Notes: generated by a model not told the origin, from the sequence alone. A stretch of DNA of 64,000 nucleotides from Paraburkholderia sp. BCC1884 (GCF_900996225.1 NZ_CAAJGL010000134.1:62001-126000); one strand, 5' to 3'; shown: positions 8,748-17,315, counted from the first letter of the stretch. Translations and numbers: made by a program.

Positions 8748-8886
8748 GCATGCGCGCGACGTTCGGCCGCCCGGTAAATGTGTGGTGAAACTGTCGCGGC
8801 GTGCACGCAACAACATGGTTTATAGCGATACTTTCAAAATAATTACTTTGCTAAACTGGCGCCGGTTCTTGCCAAGGAGATCACAC

Positions 8887-9780
8887 ATGAAGATTAAAAA
8901 AGCTGCGCTGCTGCTCGCGACTCTCGGACTGTTTACGGTTGGCGCGCACGCGCAAGACGCAGGTACGCTGAAAAAGATCAAGGACACGGGCGTCATTTCG
9001 CTGGGTCATCGCGAATCGTCGATTCCGTTTTCGTATTACGACGACAAGCAGAACGTTATCGGCTACTCGCAGGAATTCGCCCTGAAAGTGGTGGAGGCGG
9101 TGAAGCAGAAGCTGAACATGCCGAATCTGAAGGTAAAGCTCACGCCGGTCACGTCGCAAAACCGTATTCCGCTGGTGCAGAACGGTACCGTCGACATGGA
9201 ATGCGGCTCGACCACCAACAATGCTGAACGTCAGCAACAGGCTGCTTTCTCGAACACGATCTTCGTGATCGGTACGCGCCTGATGACCAAGAAAGACTCC
9301 GGCATCAAGGATTGGGCCGACCTGAAGGGCAAGACGGTCGTCACCACCGCCGGCACCACCTCCGAGCGCCTGCTTCGCAAGATGAATCAGGACAAGAGCA
9401 TGGGCATGAACATCATCAGCGCGAAGGACCACGGCGAGTCGTTCCTGACGCTCTCCACCGGCCGCGCCGCTGCCTTCATGATGGACGACGCGCTGCTCGC
9501 GGGCGAACGCGCCAAGTCGAACAACCCGACCGACTTCGTGATCGTCGGTGCGCCGCAATCGCATGAAGCGTACGGCTGCATGATTCGCAAGAACGATCCG
9601 GAATTCAAGAAGGTCGTAGACGACGCCATCGCCAAGGTCGAAACCTCGGGCGAAGCCGACGCGATCTACAAGAAGTGGTTCGAATCGCCGATTCCGCCGA
9701 AGGGCCTGAACCTGAACTTCCCGGAAAGCGACGACATGAAGACGCTCTTCAAGAGCCCGAATGACAAGGCAATCGATTAA
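8887..9780 (+). CDS. gltI: Glutamate/aspartate ABC transporter, periplasmic binding protein
   Basis: Captures L-glutamate/L-aspartate in the periplasm for the GltJK-GltL importer. 297 residues from ATG 8887, chosen because AAGGAGA lies just upstream (8875-8881) and a Sec signal peptide begins there (cleavage about 22, after AHA). A longer in-frame reading from 8635 is not supported. Solute-binding family 3 features include GVISLGHRESSIPFSYYD near the mature N-terminus. E. coli GltI is 302 residues. First gene of gltIJKL; an intrinsic terminator lies 30 bases after its stop. Confidence 0.95.
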   Translation: MKIKKAALLLATLGLFTVGAHAQDAGTLKKIKDTGVISLGHRESSIPFSYYDDKQNVIGYSQEFALKVVEAVKQKLNMPNLKVKLTPVTSQNRIPLVQNGTVDMECGSTTNNAERQQQAAFSNTIFVIGTRLMTKKDSGIKDWADLKGKTVVTTAGTTSERLLRKMNQDKSMGMNIISAKDHGESFLTLSTGRAAAFMMDDALLAGERAKSNNPTDFVIVGAPQSHEAYGCMIRKNDPEFKKVVDDAIAKVETSGEADAIYKKWFESPIPPKGLNLNFPESDDMKTLFKSPNDKAID

Positions 9781-9809
9781 ACCTTAGCTGTTTTTTTGAA
9801 ACGCTGAAC

Positions 9810-9847
9810 GAAACGGAAGGGGCCGCGCGCTTCTTCCGTTTCTTTTT
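9810..9847 (+). terminator. Intra-operon terminator/attenuator between gltI and gltJ
   Basis: Stem GAAACGGAAG / CTTCCGTTTC (arms 9810-9819 and 9833-9842) followed by TTTTT. The position between the binding-protein gene and the permease genes would let gltI be expressed in excess of gltJKL, a known arrangement in ABC importers. Confidence 0.75.
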
Positions 9848-9862
9848 GCTGGAGTCTTGGTC

Positions 9863-10603
9863 ATGTCATATCACTGGAACTGGGGCATTCTGCTGAGTCC
9901 GGTCTCCACCGGCGAGCCGACCACCTATCTGGGCTGGCTGCTGTCGGGCTTCTGGGTGACGATTACCGTGTCGTTGTCAGCATGGGTGATCGCGCTGATC
10001 GTCGGTTCGCTGTTCGGTGTTCTGCGTACGGTGCCGAATAAATGGGCGTCGGGCGCCGGCACGCTTTACGTCGCGATTTTCCGCAATATTCCGCTGATCG
10101 TGCAGTTCTTCATCTGGTATCTGGTGATACCGGAGTTGTTGCCCGCATCGATCGGCAACTGGTTCAAGCAACTGCCGCCGGGCGCGCAGTTCTTTTCGTC
10201 GTCGATCATCTGTCTCGGGCTGTTCACCGCCGCGCGCGTGTGCGAGCAGGTGCGCTCGGGCATCAACGCATTGCCGACGGGGCAGCGCGCCGCGGGTCTG
10301 GCGATGGGCTTCACGCAATGGCAGACGTATCGCTATGTGCTGCTGCCGGTCGCGTACCGGATCATCGTGCCGCCGCTCACGTCCGAGTTTCTGAATATCT
10401 TCAAGAACTCGGCCGTTGCGTCGACGATCGGCCTGCTCGATCTGTCCGCGCAGGCGCGCCAACTGGTCGACTACACGTCGCAAACGTATGAGTCGTTCAT
10501 CGCCGTCACGCTGGCGTACATGCTGATCAACCTGGTCGTAATGCAGCTGATGCGCTGGGTCGAAGCCAAGAGCCGGTTGCCCGGCTACATCGGAGGCAAG
10601 TGA
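9863..10603 (+). CDS. gltJ: Glutamate/aspartate ABC transporter permease GltJ
   Basis: Inner-membrane subunit of the His/Glu/Gln/Arg amino-acid importer family. 246 residues from ATG 9863, the same as E. coli GltJ; GGAG at 9851-9854 sets this start rather than TTG 9857. Several hydrophobic segments are visible (for example WLLSGFWVTITVSLSAWVIA near the N-terminus). The EAA-type cytoplasmic loop (AAGLAMGFTQWQTYRYVLLP) contacts the ATPase. Its stop overlaps the gltK start as TGATG. Confidence 0.95.
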   Translation: MSYHWNWGILLSPVSTGEPTTYLGWLLSGFWVTITVSLSAWVIALIVGSLFGVLRTVPNKWASGAGTLYVAIFRNIPLIVQFFIWYLVIPELLPASIGNWFKQLPPGAQFFSSSIICLGLFTAARVCEQVRSGINALPTGQRAAGLAMGFTQWQTYRYVLLPVAYRIIVPPLTSEFLNIFKNSAVASTIGLLDLSAQARQLVDYTSQTYESFIAVTLAYMLINLVVMQLMRWVEAKSRLPGYIGGK

Positions 10604-11280
10604 TGCATCATTTCGACTGGAGCGGTATTCCGGGCGCACTGCCTACGCTGTGGACCGGCGCCATCGTCACCTTCCAGATCACGCTGATCGCGATCGTGTT
10701 CGGCATTGTCTGGGGCACCATTCTCGCGATGCTGCGGCTATCGTCGTTCAAGCCTTTCGAGTGGTTCGCGAAAGCCTACGTGACGCTTTTCCGCTCGATC
10801 CCGCTGGTCATGGTCCTGTTGTGGTTCTTCCTGATCGTGCCGCAGGTGCTGCAGAACGTGCTCGGTTTGTCGCCGGATATCGACATTCGTCTCGCGTCGG
10901 CGATGGTCGCGTTCTCGCTGTTCGAGGCCGCGTACTATTCGGAAATCATCCGCGCCGGTATTCAGGCCGTACCGCGCGGGCAAGTGAACGCGTCGTTCGC
11001 GCTCGGCATGACGTACGCGCAGTCCATGCGTCTCGTGGTGCTGCCGCAGGCGTTTCGCGCGATGGTGCCGCTGCTGCTCACGCAGGGCATCGTGCTGTTT
11101 CAGGATACGTCGCTCGTCTACGTGATCAGCCTCGCCGACTTCTTCCGCACCGCCACGAATATTGGCGACCGTGACGGTACGAATGTCGAAATGGTACTGT
11201 TCGCGGGCGCGTGTTATTTCGTGGTCTGCGTGATCGCGTCGAGCCTCGTCAAAGGTCTTCAGAAAAAGGTCGCAAGATGA
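10603..11280 (+). CDS. gltK: Glutamate/aspartate ABC transporter permease GltK
   Basis: Second membrane subunit of the importer, 225 residues from ATG 10603. GGAGG lies at 10592-10596, and the start overlaps the gltJ stop, which suggests translational coupling. The EAA loop reads VNASFALGMTYAQSMRLVVLP. About five transmembrane segments can be seen. The 3' end overlaps the gltL start as ATGA. Confidence 0.95.
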   Translation: MHHFDWSGIPGALPTLWTGAIVTFQITLIAIVFGIVWGTILAMLRLSSFKPFEWFAKAYVTLFRSIPLVMVLLWFFLIVPQVLQNVLGLSPDIDIRLASAMVAFSLFEAAYYSEIIRAGIQAVPRGQVNASFALGMTYAQSMRLVVLPQAFRAMVPLLLTQGIVLFQDTSLVYVISLADFFRTATNIGDRDGTNVEMVLFAGACYFVVCVIASSLVKGLQKKVAR

Positions 11281-12002
11281 TCTCTATTAAGAATGTTTCG
11301 AAGTGGTACGGTCAGTTTCAAGTGCTGACCGACTGCACGACGGAAGTCAAAAAAGGTGAAGTGGTGGTGGTGTGCGGGCCGTCGGGTTCGGGCAAATCCA
11401 CGCTGATCAAAACCGTCAACGGTCTCGAGCCGTTCCAGAAGGGCGAGATCATCATCAACGGTCAATCGCTGACCGACAAGAAAACCAATCTGTCGAAGCT
11501 GCGTTCGAAGGTCGGCATGGTGTTCCAGCATTTCGAACTGTTCCCGCATCTGTCGATCGTCGAGAACCTGACGCTCGCGCAGATCAAGGTGCTCGGCCGC
11601 TCGAAAGACGAAGCCACCGCGAAGGGGCACAAGCTGCTCGATCGCGTGGGCTTGCGCGCCCATGCGGACAAATTTCCGGGGCAGTTGTCGGGCGGTCAGC
11701 AGCAGCGCGTGGCGATTGCGCGCGCGTTGTCGATGGACCCGATCGCCATGTTATTCGATGAGCCGACTTCAGCGCTCGATCCGGAAATGATCAACGAAGT
11801 GCTCGACGTGATGGTCGAACTCGCGCAGGAAGGCATGACCATGATGTGCGTCACGCACGAAATGGGCTTCGCGAAGAAGGTCGCGCACCGCGTGATCTTC
11901 ATGGACAAGGGCTTGATCGTGGAAGACGACCGCAAGGAAGACTTCTTCGCCAATCCGAAGTCGGATCGCGCGAAGGATTTTCTGGCGAAGATCCTGCACT
12001 GA
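11277..12002 (+). CDS. gltL: Glutamate/aspartate ABC transporter ATP-binding protein
   Basis: Cytoplasmic ATPase energising GltJK. 241 residues from ATG 11277, identical in length to E. coli GltL. Walker A GPSGSGKST at 34-42, ABC signature LSGGQQQR at about 137-144, and Walker B AMLFDEPTSALD at about 157-168, followed by the H-loop in CVTHEMGF. The start overlaps gltK by four bases (ATGA). An upstream in-frame extension lies inside gltK and was rejected. The operon ends at the terminator at 12048. Confidence 0.96.
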   Translation: MISIKNVSKWYGQFQVLTDCTTEVKKGEVVVVCGPSGSGKSTLIKTVNGLEPFQKGEIIINGQSLTDKKTNLSKLRSKVGMVFQHFELFPHLSIVENLTLAQIKVLGRSKDEATAKGHKLLDRVGLRAHADKFPGQLSGGQQQRVAIARALSMDPIAMLFDEPTSALDPEMINEVLDVMVELAQEGMTMMCVTHEMGFAKKVAHRVIFMDKGLIVEDDRKEDFFANPKSDRAKDFLAKILH

Positions 12003-12047
12003 ACGGGGTTGCCGGGCTGCGTGGTCTGCCCGGCTCGATGTGGTGCA

Positions 12048-12077
12048 AAAAAAGCCGCTCGATGGAGCGGCTTTTTT
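12048..12077 (+). terminator. Intrinsic terminator of gltIJKL
   Basis: 13-bp stem AAAAAAGCCGCTC / GAGCGGCTTTTTT with a GATG loop. It carries A and T runs on both sides, so it may also serve the convergent gene ending at 12178. Confidence 0.88.
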
Positions 12078-12177
12078 GTTGCTGACGAGGCGAACCCGGC
12101 GAGGTTTGCGAAGTCTGGGCGGTGCGACTGACGCGCCCTGGTGCACGAGGCGAAGTCGGCTCGTTGCGAGCTGCAGG

Positions 12178-13113
12178 TCAGGATTCGAACGCAGCGGCGT
12201 CGTCGGCGGCTTCGAGATCGACTTCGGCCGCGGTTTCAACTTCGACTTCGGACGAAGCCGCAATCGTCGTGGCCGACGCCGACGCATCCAGCGCGGGGTT
12301 GCGCAGCTTTTCGAGCACCGACGGCGGCACCGGCACGTTGACACGGCCGATCACTTCGCCATGCTGGAACATCATCAGATCGCCCGGTTCGAAGGCGGTC
12401 CAGATTTCATTGTCGGTCAGCGGTTTGGTCGCGATCACCGCGACGCGATCTTCCGGCGTGGTGTATTTGGCGAAGTCGATCGACACGTCCGCATCGACCA
12501 GATGCGCGGTGGAAAACGGCCAACGCCGCACGATGTAGTGCAGATGCGTCGAGCAATGCGCAAACAGCGCCTGGCCATTCGACATCAGAAAATTGAACAC
12601 GCCGAATTGCGTGATTTCACGCGTGAGCGTTTCGAGCGCGGCGAACAGCTCGTCGAGCGGCGGTTGCTGCACGCCGGGAAACGCTTTGCGCAAACCTTCG
12701 AGCAGCGCGCAGAACGCGAGCTCGCTATCGGTCGTGCCGACCGGCTGATACACGCCCGAGAGCACCGGCGAATAATCTTTCAGATCGCCGTTGTGCGCGA
12801 AGATCCAGTGACGCCCCCACAGTTCGCGCATGAACGGATGGCAGTTTTCCAGCAGGATGTGCCCTTGCGTCGCCTTACGGATATGCGCGATCGTGTTCTT
12901 CGATTTGATCGGATAGCGCTTGACCATTTCGGCGATCGGCGAGGTAGCCGACGATTGATGGTCGATGAACAGGCGGCAGGCTTTATCTTCGAAGAAGGCG
13001 ATGCCCCAGCCGTCGGCATGGTGGTCGGTGACGCCGCCGCGCGCTGCGAAGCCGGTGAACGAGAAGGTGACGTCCGTCGGCGCGGCGCAGTTCATTCCAA
13101 GAAGTTGGCACAT
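12178..13113 (-). CDS. Class II glutamine amidotransferase (YafJ-like)
   Basis: 311 residues. Cys2 directly after the initiator Met (MCQLLGMNC) is the N-terminal nucleophile of class II (Ntn) glutaminases. HHADGWGIAFF, HIRKATQG and FAHNGDL are the conserved glutamine-binding motifs of the YafJ/GATase_4 group. No synthase domain is attached, so the acceptor of the ammonia is unknown. The last 40 or so residues are Ala/Glu/Ser-rich and acidic, low-complexity, and probably disordered. Transcribed opposite to gltIJKL and divergent from pyrC. Confidence 0.88.
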   Translation of the reverse strand: MCQLLGMNCAAPTDVTFSFTGFAARGGVTDHHADGWGIAFFEDKACRLFIDHQSSATSPIAEMVKRYPIKSKNTIAHIRKATQGHILLENCHPFMRELWGRHWIFAHNGDLKDYSPVLSGVYQPVGTTDSELAFCALLEGLRKAFPGVQQPPLDELFAALETLTREITQFGVFNFLMSNGQALFAHCSTHLHYIVRRWPFSTAHLVDADVSIDFAKYTTPEDRVAVIATKPLTDNEIWTAFEPGDLMMFQHGEVIGRVNVPVPPSVLEKLRNPALDASASATTIAASSEVEVETAAEVDLEAADDAAAFES

Positions 13114-13280
13114 GTTGCGGGTAAGCCTGTGAACGGGGCGAGCCGTTACAATGATGATTTTCCAAGCATATCACCGAGCCAGAAGCGCCAAATAGCAAAA
13201 TTGACGTGTGTTTAGGCCGCAACATGGCGGTTTGAACGCATCGATTGGCTTTTGTCGACGAATCTCGTTCCCCACTCGCC

Positions 13281-14342
13281 ATGACCGCATCCAACGCTTC
13301 TATCGATTCCATCACGCTCGCCCGTCCGGACGACTGGCACCTGCACGTTCGCGACGGCGCCATGCTGGCCGCCGTCCTGCCGGACACCGCGCGCCAGTTC
13401 GGCCGCGCGATCATCATGCCGAATCTGAAGCCGCCGGTCACGACGACCGAAATGGCCGCGGCGTATCGCGAGCGGATCATCGCCGCCATTCCGGCCGGCG
13501 CGAAGTTCGAACCGCTGATGACGCTGTACCTCACCGACAACACGCCGCCCGACGAAATCCGCCGCGCGCGCGAAAGCGGCTTCGTGCATGGCGTGAAGCT
13601 GTATCCGGCGGGCGCGACGACCAACTCGGACGCGGGCGTGACCGACATCATGAAGTGCGCGAAAACGCTCGAAGTGATGCAGGAAGTCGGCATGCCGCTG
13701 CTCATTCATGGCGAGGTGACGGATTCGTCGATCGATCTGTTCGATCGTGAGAAGGTGTTCATCGATCGTGTGATGACGCCTTTGCGCGCAGCGTTTCCAG
13801 CGCTGAAGGTGGTGTTCGAACACATCACCACGAAAGACGCGGTCGACTATATCCGCGAAGCGGGCGTGGCGCCGGGCCTGCTGGGCGCGACGATCACCGC
13901 GCACCATCTGCTGTACAACCGCAACGCAATTTTCCAGGGCGGCATTCGTCCGCATTACTACTGTTTGCCGGTGTTGAAGCGCGAGACGCATCGCGTGGCG
14001 CTGGTCGAAGCAGCGACCTCGGGCAATTCGCGTTTCTTCCTCGGCACCGATAGCGCGCCGCATCCGAAGGGTTTGAAGGAGCACGCGTGCGGCTGCGCGG
14101 GTTGCTACACGGCGTTGCACGCGCTCGAGTTGTACACGGAAGCATTCGACAAAGCCAACGCGCTCGACAAACTCGAAGGCTTCGCGAGTTTCTTCGGCGC
14201 CGATTTTTACGGTCTGCCGCGCAACGTTGAGAAGGTCACGCTGCGTCGCGAAGAATGGGTGCTGCCCGCCGAGTTGCCGGTTGGCGATACGCCAGTCGTG
14301 CCGCTGCGCGGCGGCGAGTCGATTGGCTGGCGACTCGTCTGA
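13281..14342 (+). CDS. pyrC: Dihydroorotase
   Basis: Zinc amidohydrolase interconverting N-carbamoyl-L-aspartate and dihydroorotate in pyrimidine synthesis. 353 residues from ATG 13281 (E. coli PyrC 348); a TTG-initiated extension from 13245 is not conserved. Metal ligands visible: His20 and His22 (DWHLHVRDG), carboxylated Lys106 (GVKLYPAGATTNSDAG), the histidines in HGEV and EHITT, and Asp in GTDSAPH. DUF3025 follows 20 bases downstream. Confidence 0.96.
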   Translation: MTASNASIDSITLARPDDWHLHVRDGAMLAAVLPDTARQFGRAIIMPNLKPPVTTTEMAAAYRERIIAAIPAGAKFEPLMTLYLTDNTPPDEIRRARESGFVHGVKLYPAGATTNSDAGVTDIMKCAKTLEVMQEVGMPLLIHGEVTDSSIDLFDREKVFIDRVMTPLRAAFPALKVVFEHITTKDAVDYIREAGVAPGLLGATITAHHLLYNRNAIFQGGIRPHYYCLPVLKRETHRVALVEAATSGNSRFFLGTDSAPHPKGLKEHACGCAGCYTALHALELYTEAFDKANALDKLEGFASFFGADFYGLPRNVEKVTLRREEWVLPAELPVGDTPVVPLRGGESIGWRLV

Positions 14343-14362
14343 CGCTGTCGGGTTTGTCTTCG

Positions 14363-15190
14363 ATGCAGGTGATCGACTTGCTGCGCCCGGGTTTCGCCGA
14401 TATCGACTGGTCGAAGCCCTGGTTCGCGCAGTTTGCCGCTCGTGGCGAGCGCTGGCAGCAAGCCGCGCTGACGAGTTACGCGGCGTTGCTGGCGGAAATG
14501 AATGCCGACGCGGCCGACATGCGGCAGACCACCGGACGTGGCCAACGCCTCGCGTTCATCGCGCAGGACGATTTGCCGGCCGGCGCAGCCTATGAGGCGC
14601 ATATCGCGGCGACCGGCGGCGTGCCGACGCGCCACAATCTGCACGACTTCTTCAATGGCTCGATGTGGTTTGCGTTTCCGCGGATCAAGGCGGCGTTGAA
14701 TACGCGCCAGTCTTCCGCAATCGACGTGTTCGGCGTCGGCCCAACTCGCGGCGGTGTGCGCGATACGCTAACGCTGTTCGACGAAAACGCGTTGCTGTTC
14801 GCTTGCGCCGATCCGGCTTTGAGTTCGGCGCTGCGTGGCTTCGACTGGCAGACGCTGCTGGTGGCGAGGCGCGACGCGTGGGGTACGAGTTGCGAAGTGC
14901 GCTGCTTCGGCCACGCACTGCTCGAGAAACTGATCGTGCCGTTCAAGGCCTGCACCGGGCATGCGTGGATCGTCGACGTGCCGCCGGCCTACTTTGGATG
15001 GGATGCGCCAACGCGAGACGCATGGCTGGACGAATCCGTCAGCACGGCGTTGCTGAACACCGAAGCGCTGACGAGCCGCCTGTTCGCGCCGTTGCCGGTG
15101 CTGGGCATTCCGGGTTGGTGGCCGGAGAACGAATCGCCCGCCTTTTACGACGACGTTTCCGTGTTTCGCACCGGGCGGCGCGCGCGCTGA
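14363..15190 (+). CDS. DUF3025 domain protein
   Basis: 275 residues from ATG 14363, 20 bases after the pyrC stop, so probably co-transcribed with it. The features match DUF3025 proteins common in Proteobacteria: RHNLHDFFNGSMWFAFPRIK, a central NTRQSSAIDVFGVGPTRGGVRD, and an FGHALLEKLIVPFKACTGHAW segment. No signal peptide or membrane segment; no biochemical role is known to me. The Asp/Asn/His-rich conserved motifs suggest an enzyme, but that is inference. Confidence 0.8.
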   Translation: MQVIDLLRPGFADIDWSKPWFAQFAARGERWQQAALTSYAALLAEMNADAADMRQTTGRGQRLAFIAQDDLPAGAAYEAHIAATGGVPTRHNLHDFFNGSMWFAFPRIKAALNTRQSSAIDVFGVGPTRGGVRDTLTLFDENALLFACADPALSSALRGFDWQTLLVARRDAWGTSCEVRCFGHALLEKLIVPFKACTGHAWIVDVPPAYFGWDAPTRDAWLDESVSTALLNTEALTSRLFAPLPVLGIPGWWPENESPAFYDDVSVFRTGRRAR

Positions 15191-15292
15191 GTGCACTCGG
15201 GCGGGCATCGGATACGGCGCTGCTTTCCCTGGTCGTTTGGCTAATTCCGCGGCTTGGCCGGGTTGTCGCTCCCGCAGATGTTAAAATGCGGC

Positions 15293-15713
<421 letters not shown>

Positions 15714-15721
15714 CGATATAA

Positions 15722-15757
15722 AAAAATGCCGGCGTCCGTGAGGACGTCGGCATTTTT
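15722..15757. terminator. Terminator after rnpB, possibly bidirectional
   Basis: 16-bp stem (AAAAATGCCGGCGTCC against GGACGTCGGCATTTTT, one G-U pair) with a GTGA loop. It serves rnpB and, on the other strand, the OsmC-family gene ending at 15792. Confidence 0.88.
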
Positions 15758-15791
15758 CTTTGCTGCGCGCTAACTCCGTTGCGAAGATTCT

Positions 15792-16214
15792 TCAGCCCGC
15801 GACGATCTCGAACGAGTGCGTCAATTCAGCGGTTTTCGCGATCATGATCGACGCCGAGCAGTACTTGTCGTGCGACAGGTTGATCGCGCGCTCCACGGTG
15901 GCCGGGTTCAGATTCTTGCCGGTCACGGTGAAGTGGAAGTGAATTTTGGTGAACACCTTCGGATCTTCGCTGGCGCGCTCGGCCTTCAGCGTCACCGAGC
16001 AACCGGCGATTTCCTGACGGCTCTTCTTCAGGATCATCACGACGTCGTAGGCAGTGCAGCCGCCCGTGCCGAGCAGAACCATTTCCATCGGACGCGGCGC
16101 GAGATTGCGGCCGCCGCCTTCGGGCGCGCCGTCCATCGTCACCAGATGGCCGCTGCCCGTTTCGGCTGCGAACGCCATGCCGTCTTGCCCCATCCAGCTT
16201 ACTTTGCATTCCAT
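15792..16214 (-). CDS. OsmC family protein (YhfA-like)
   Basis: 140 residues from ATG 16214. The start is fixed by GGAG six bases upstream; a GTG four codons earlier overlaps that ribosome site. OsmC/Ohr fold with the two conserved cysteines, Cys53 (GTGGCTAYDVV) and Cys119 (DKYCSAS). These are the peroxide-reactive pair in Ohr/OsmC thiol peroxidases. The sequence aligns by eye with E. coli YhfA (PMEMVL, ITHS-like end), whose function is not firmly known. Probable role in peroxide or organic hydroperoxide handling. Confidence 0.87.
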   Translation of the reverse strand: MECKVSWMGQDGMAFAAETGSGHLVTMDGAPEGGGRNLAPRPMEMVLLGTGGCTAYDVVMILKKSRQEIAGCSVTLKAERASEDPKVFTKIHFHFTVTGKNLNPATVERAINLSHDKYCSASIMIAKTAELTHSFEIVAG

Positions 16215-16510
16215 GCTGTACTCCACCGCGCTTCTGTATCGAGACGGGCATTGTAGCCCGGCGTCTTCGCGTTCGCCCGAGGCGACGTCGGGCGGGAATT
16301 ATGCGTTTTGGTGCCTTGCGTGTTGCGCTGCGGCATGTTCGGCCAATTCGGGAATGTCCGGATGAGTTTAGGGGTTTTACTCTAGACGCCGTCTGCAACG
16401 AATCGAGCCAAAAAAGCTGTTTGCGGTTGATTTAAAAGGGAATTCGCGATCTGCGACCTGCTCGATGAGTCTTTCGCATTATGAAATCTCATTTCGCAAT
16501 GCAAATGTTC

Positions 16511-16539
16511 TTGCGTCGCACAAGGTCGACTCATATAAT
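16511..16539 (+). promoter_or_regulatory. Sigma-70 promoter of the predicted small RNA
   Basis: TTGCGT at 16511-16516 and a perfect TATAAT at 16534-16539, separated by exactly 17 bases. The expected transcription start is 16546-16547. No open reading frame follows before the terminator at 16576. Confidence 0.75.
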
Positions 16540-16546
16540 TGCTTCT

Positions 16547-16605
16547 GTCTCCTCCACCTCCTCCTTTGGTGGATTAAACCCGAACCACTAGTTCGGGTTT
16601 TTTTT
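16547..16605 (+). ncRNA. Predicted trans-acting sRNA with anti-Shine-Dalgarno loop
   Basis: About 59 nt between a strong promoter and an intrinsic terminator in the osmC-like/rplM gap. Hairpin 1 has a 6-bp stem, TCCACC / GGTGGA (16553-16558 and 16568-16573), and a nine-base loop UCCUCCUUU (16559-16567), complementary to AAAGGAGGA and near-identical to the 3' end of 16S rRNA. After a UUA linker comes a terminator hairpin, AAACCCGAAC / GTTCGGGTTT, with loop CACTA (16576-16600) and a U-tract to 16605. CU-rich anti-SD loops are known in the alphaproteobacterial cuckoo sRNAs, and similar sRNAs have been described in Burkholderia. I cannot say whether this is one of those families. Likely a Hfq-dependent repressor of translation (inference). 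Confidence 0.68.
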
Positions 16606-16723
16606 CGCCCATCGTCCTGATGTCGATGGCGCGTCACTTGCGTTTTACGTGTGTGCAGAGCTCCCAGAAAGACGCTTTCTCGCGTTGTAGCCGTCGCCGT
16701 TTGCGTACCCGTTCCAGTACGTT

Positions 16724-16753
16724 TTGACTTGACGTCCCAAATTCCTTTATAAT
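16724..16753 (+). promoter_or_regulatory. Promoter of rplM-rpsI
   Basis: TTGACT at 16724-16729, an 18-base spacer and a perfect TATAAT at 16748-16753. The predicted start near 16760 gives a leader of about 115 nt before rplM. Confidence 0.75.
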
Positions 16754-16759
16754 TCAGGG

Positions 16760-16875
16760 CTTTTCCGCATCCGCGCCCGCGGAGGAAGAACCAGGGAGAG
16801 CCTGCACGCGCCTCGATGCGCACACTACAAGCAGGAAAAAATACATTGGGCGCAGCATTTTTTTTTGGATCGATC
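16760..16875 (+). promoter_or_regulatory. Structured rplM mRNA leader, candidate L13 autoregulatory/attenuator element
   Basis: Small hairpin TCCGC / GCGGA (16770-16783). Then a nested hairpin in which CCTGC (16801-16805) pairs with GCAGG (16831-16835), and GCGC (16808-16811) pairs with GCGC (16818-16821). An alternative stem TGCGC (16817-16821) with GCGCA (16850-16854) is mutually exclusive with the nested hairpin and is followed shortly by a T9 run (16858-16866). The Shine-Dalgarno GGA sits at 16867-16869. L13 represses its own operon in E. coli; whether this leader does the same here is inference. Confidence 0.45.
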
Positions 16876-17304
16876 ATGAAGACGTTTTCCGCAAAAGCCC
16901 ATGAGGTTACGCGTGAATGGTACGTGATTGACGCGACGGATAAGGTTCTCGGGCGTGTCGCCAGCGAAGTGGCACACCGTCTTCGCGGCAAGCACAAGCC
17001 TGAATTCACTCCGCACGTCGACACCGGTGATTTCATCATCGTTATCAACGCCGGCAAGCTTCGCGTCACGGGCAACAAGGCTACTGACAAGAAGTACTAT
17101 CGCCACTCGGGTTACCCGGGCGGTATCTATGAAACGACGTTCAGCAAGATGCAGGAACGCTTCCCGGGCCGCGCGCTCGAAAAAGCGGTCAAGGGCATGC
17201 TGCCGAAGGGCCCGTTGGGCTACGCGATGATCAAGAAGCTCAAGGTCTACGCTGAAGCAACGCATCCGCATTCGGCGCAACAGCCGAAAGCGCTCGAGAT
17301 CTAA
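16876..17304 (+). CDS. rplM: 50S ribosomal protein L13
   Basis: Early-assembling large-subunit protein binding 23S rRNA. 142 residues from ATG 16876, the same length as E. coli L13; an in-frame ATG at 16816 would add 20 unconserved residues. Family motifs KTFSAKAHEVTREWYVIDA, LGRVASEVAHRLRGKHK and GGIYETTF are present. Followed 11 bases later by rpsI in the classic L13-S9 operon. Confidence 0.98.
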   Translation: MKTFSAKAHEVTREWYVIDATDKVLGRVASEVAHRLRGKHKPEFTPHVDTGDFIIVINAGKLRVTGNKATDKKYYRHSGYPGGIYETTFSKMQERFPGRALEKAVKGMLPKGPLGYAMIKKLKVYAEATHPHSAQQPKALEI

Positions 17305-17315
17305 GGGGAGCCCAC

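Noticed and set aside
8857..8876. A TGGCGC..TTGCC sequence before gltI resembling a sigma-54 promoter.
   Set aside because: The spacing between the GG and GC elements is one base too long, and it overlaps the ribosome binding site.
16215..16500. Possible tRNA or further sRNA between the OsmC-like gene and the sRNA promoter.
   Set aside because: No cloverleaf, no terminator hairpin and no second promoter visible.
16382..16534. A 50-codon minus-strand frame beginning inside the TATAAT box region.
   Set aside because: The AAAGGAGGAGG-like sequence upstream is too far (about 17 bases) from the ATG, and the plus-strand promoter-terminator unit explains the sequence better.
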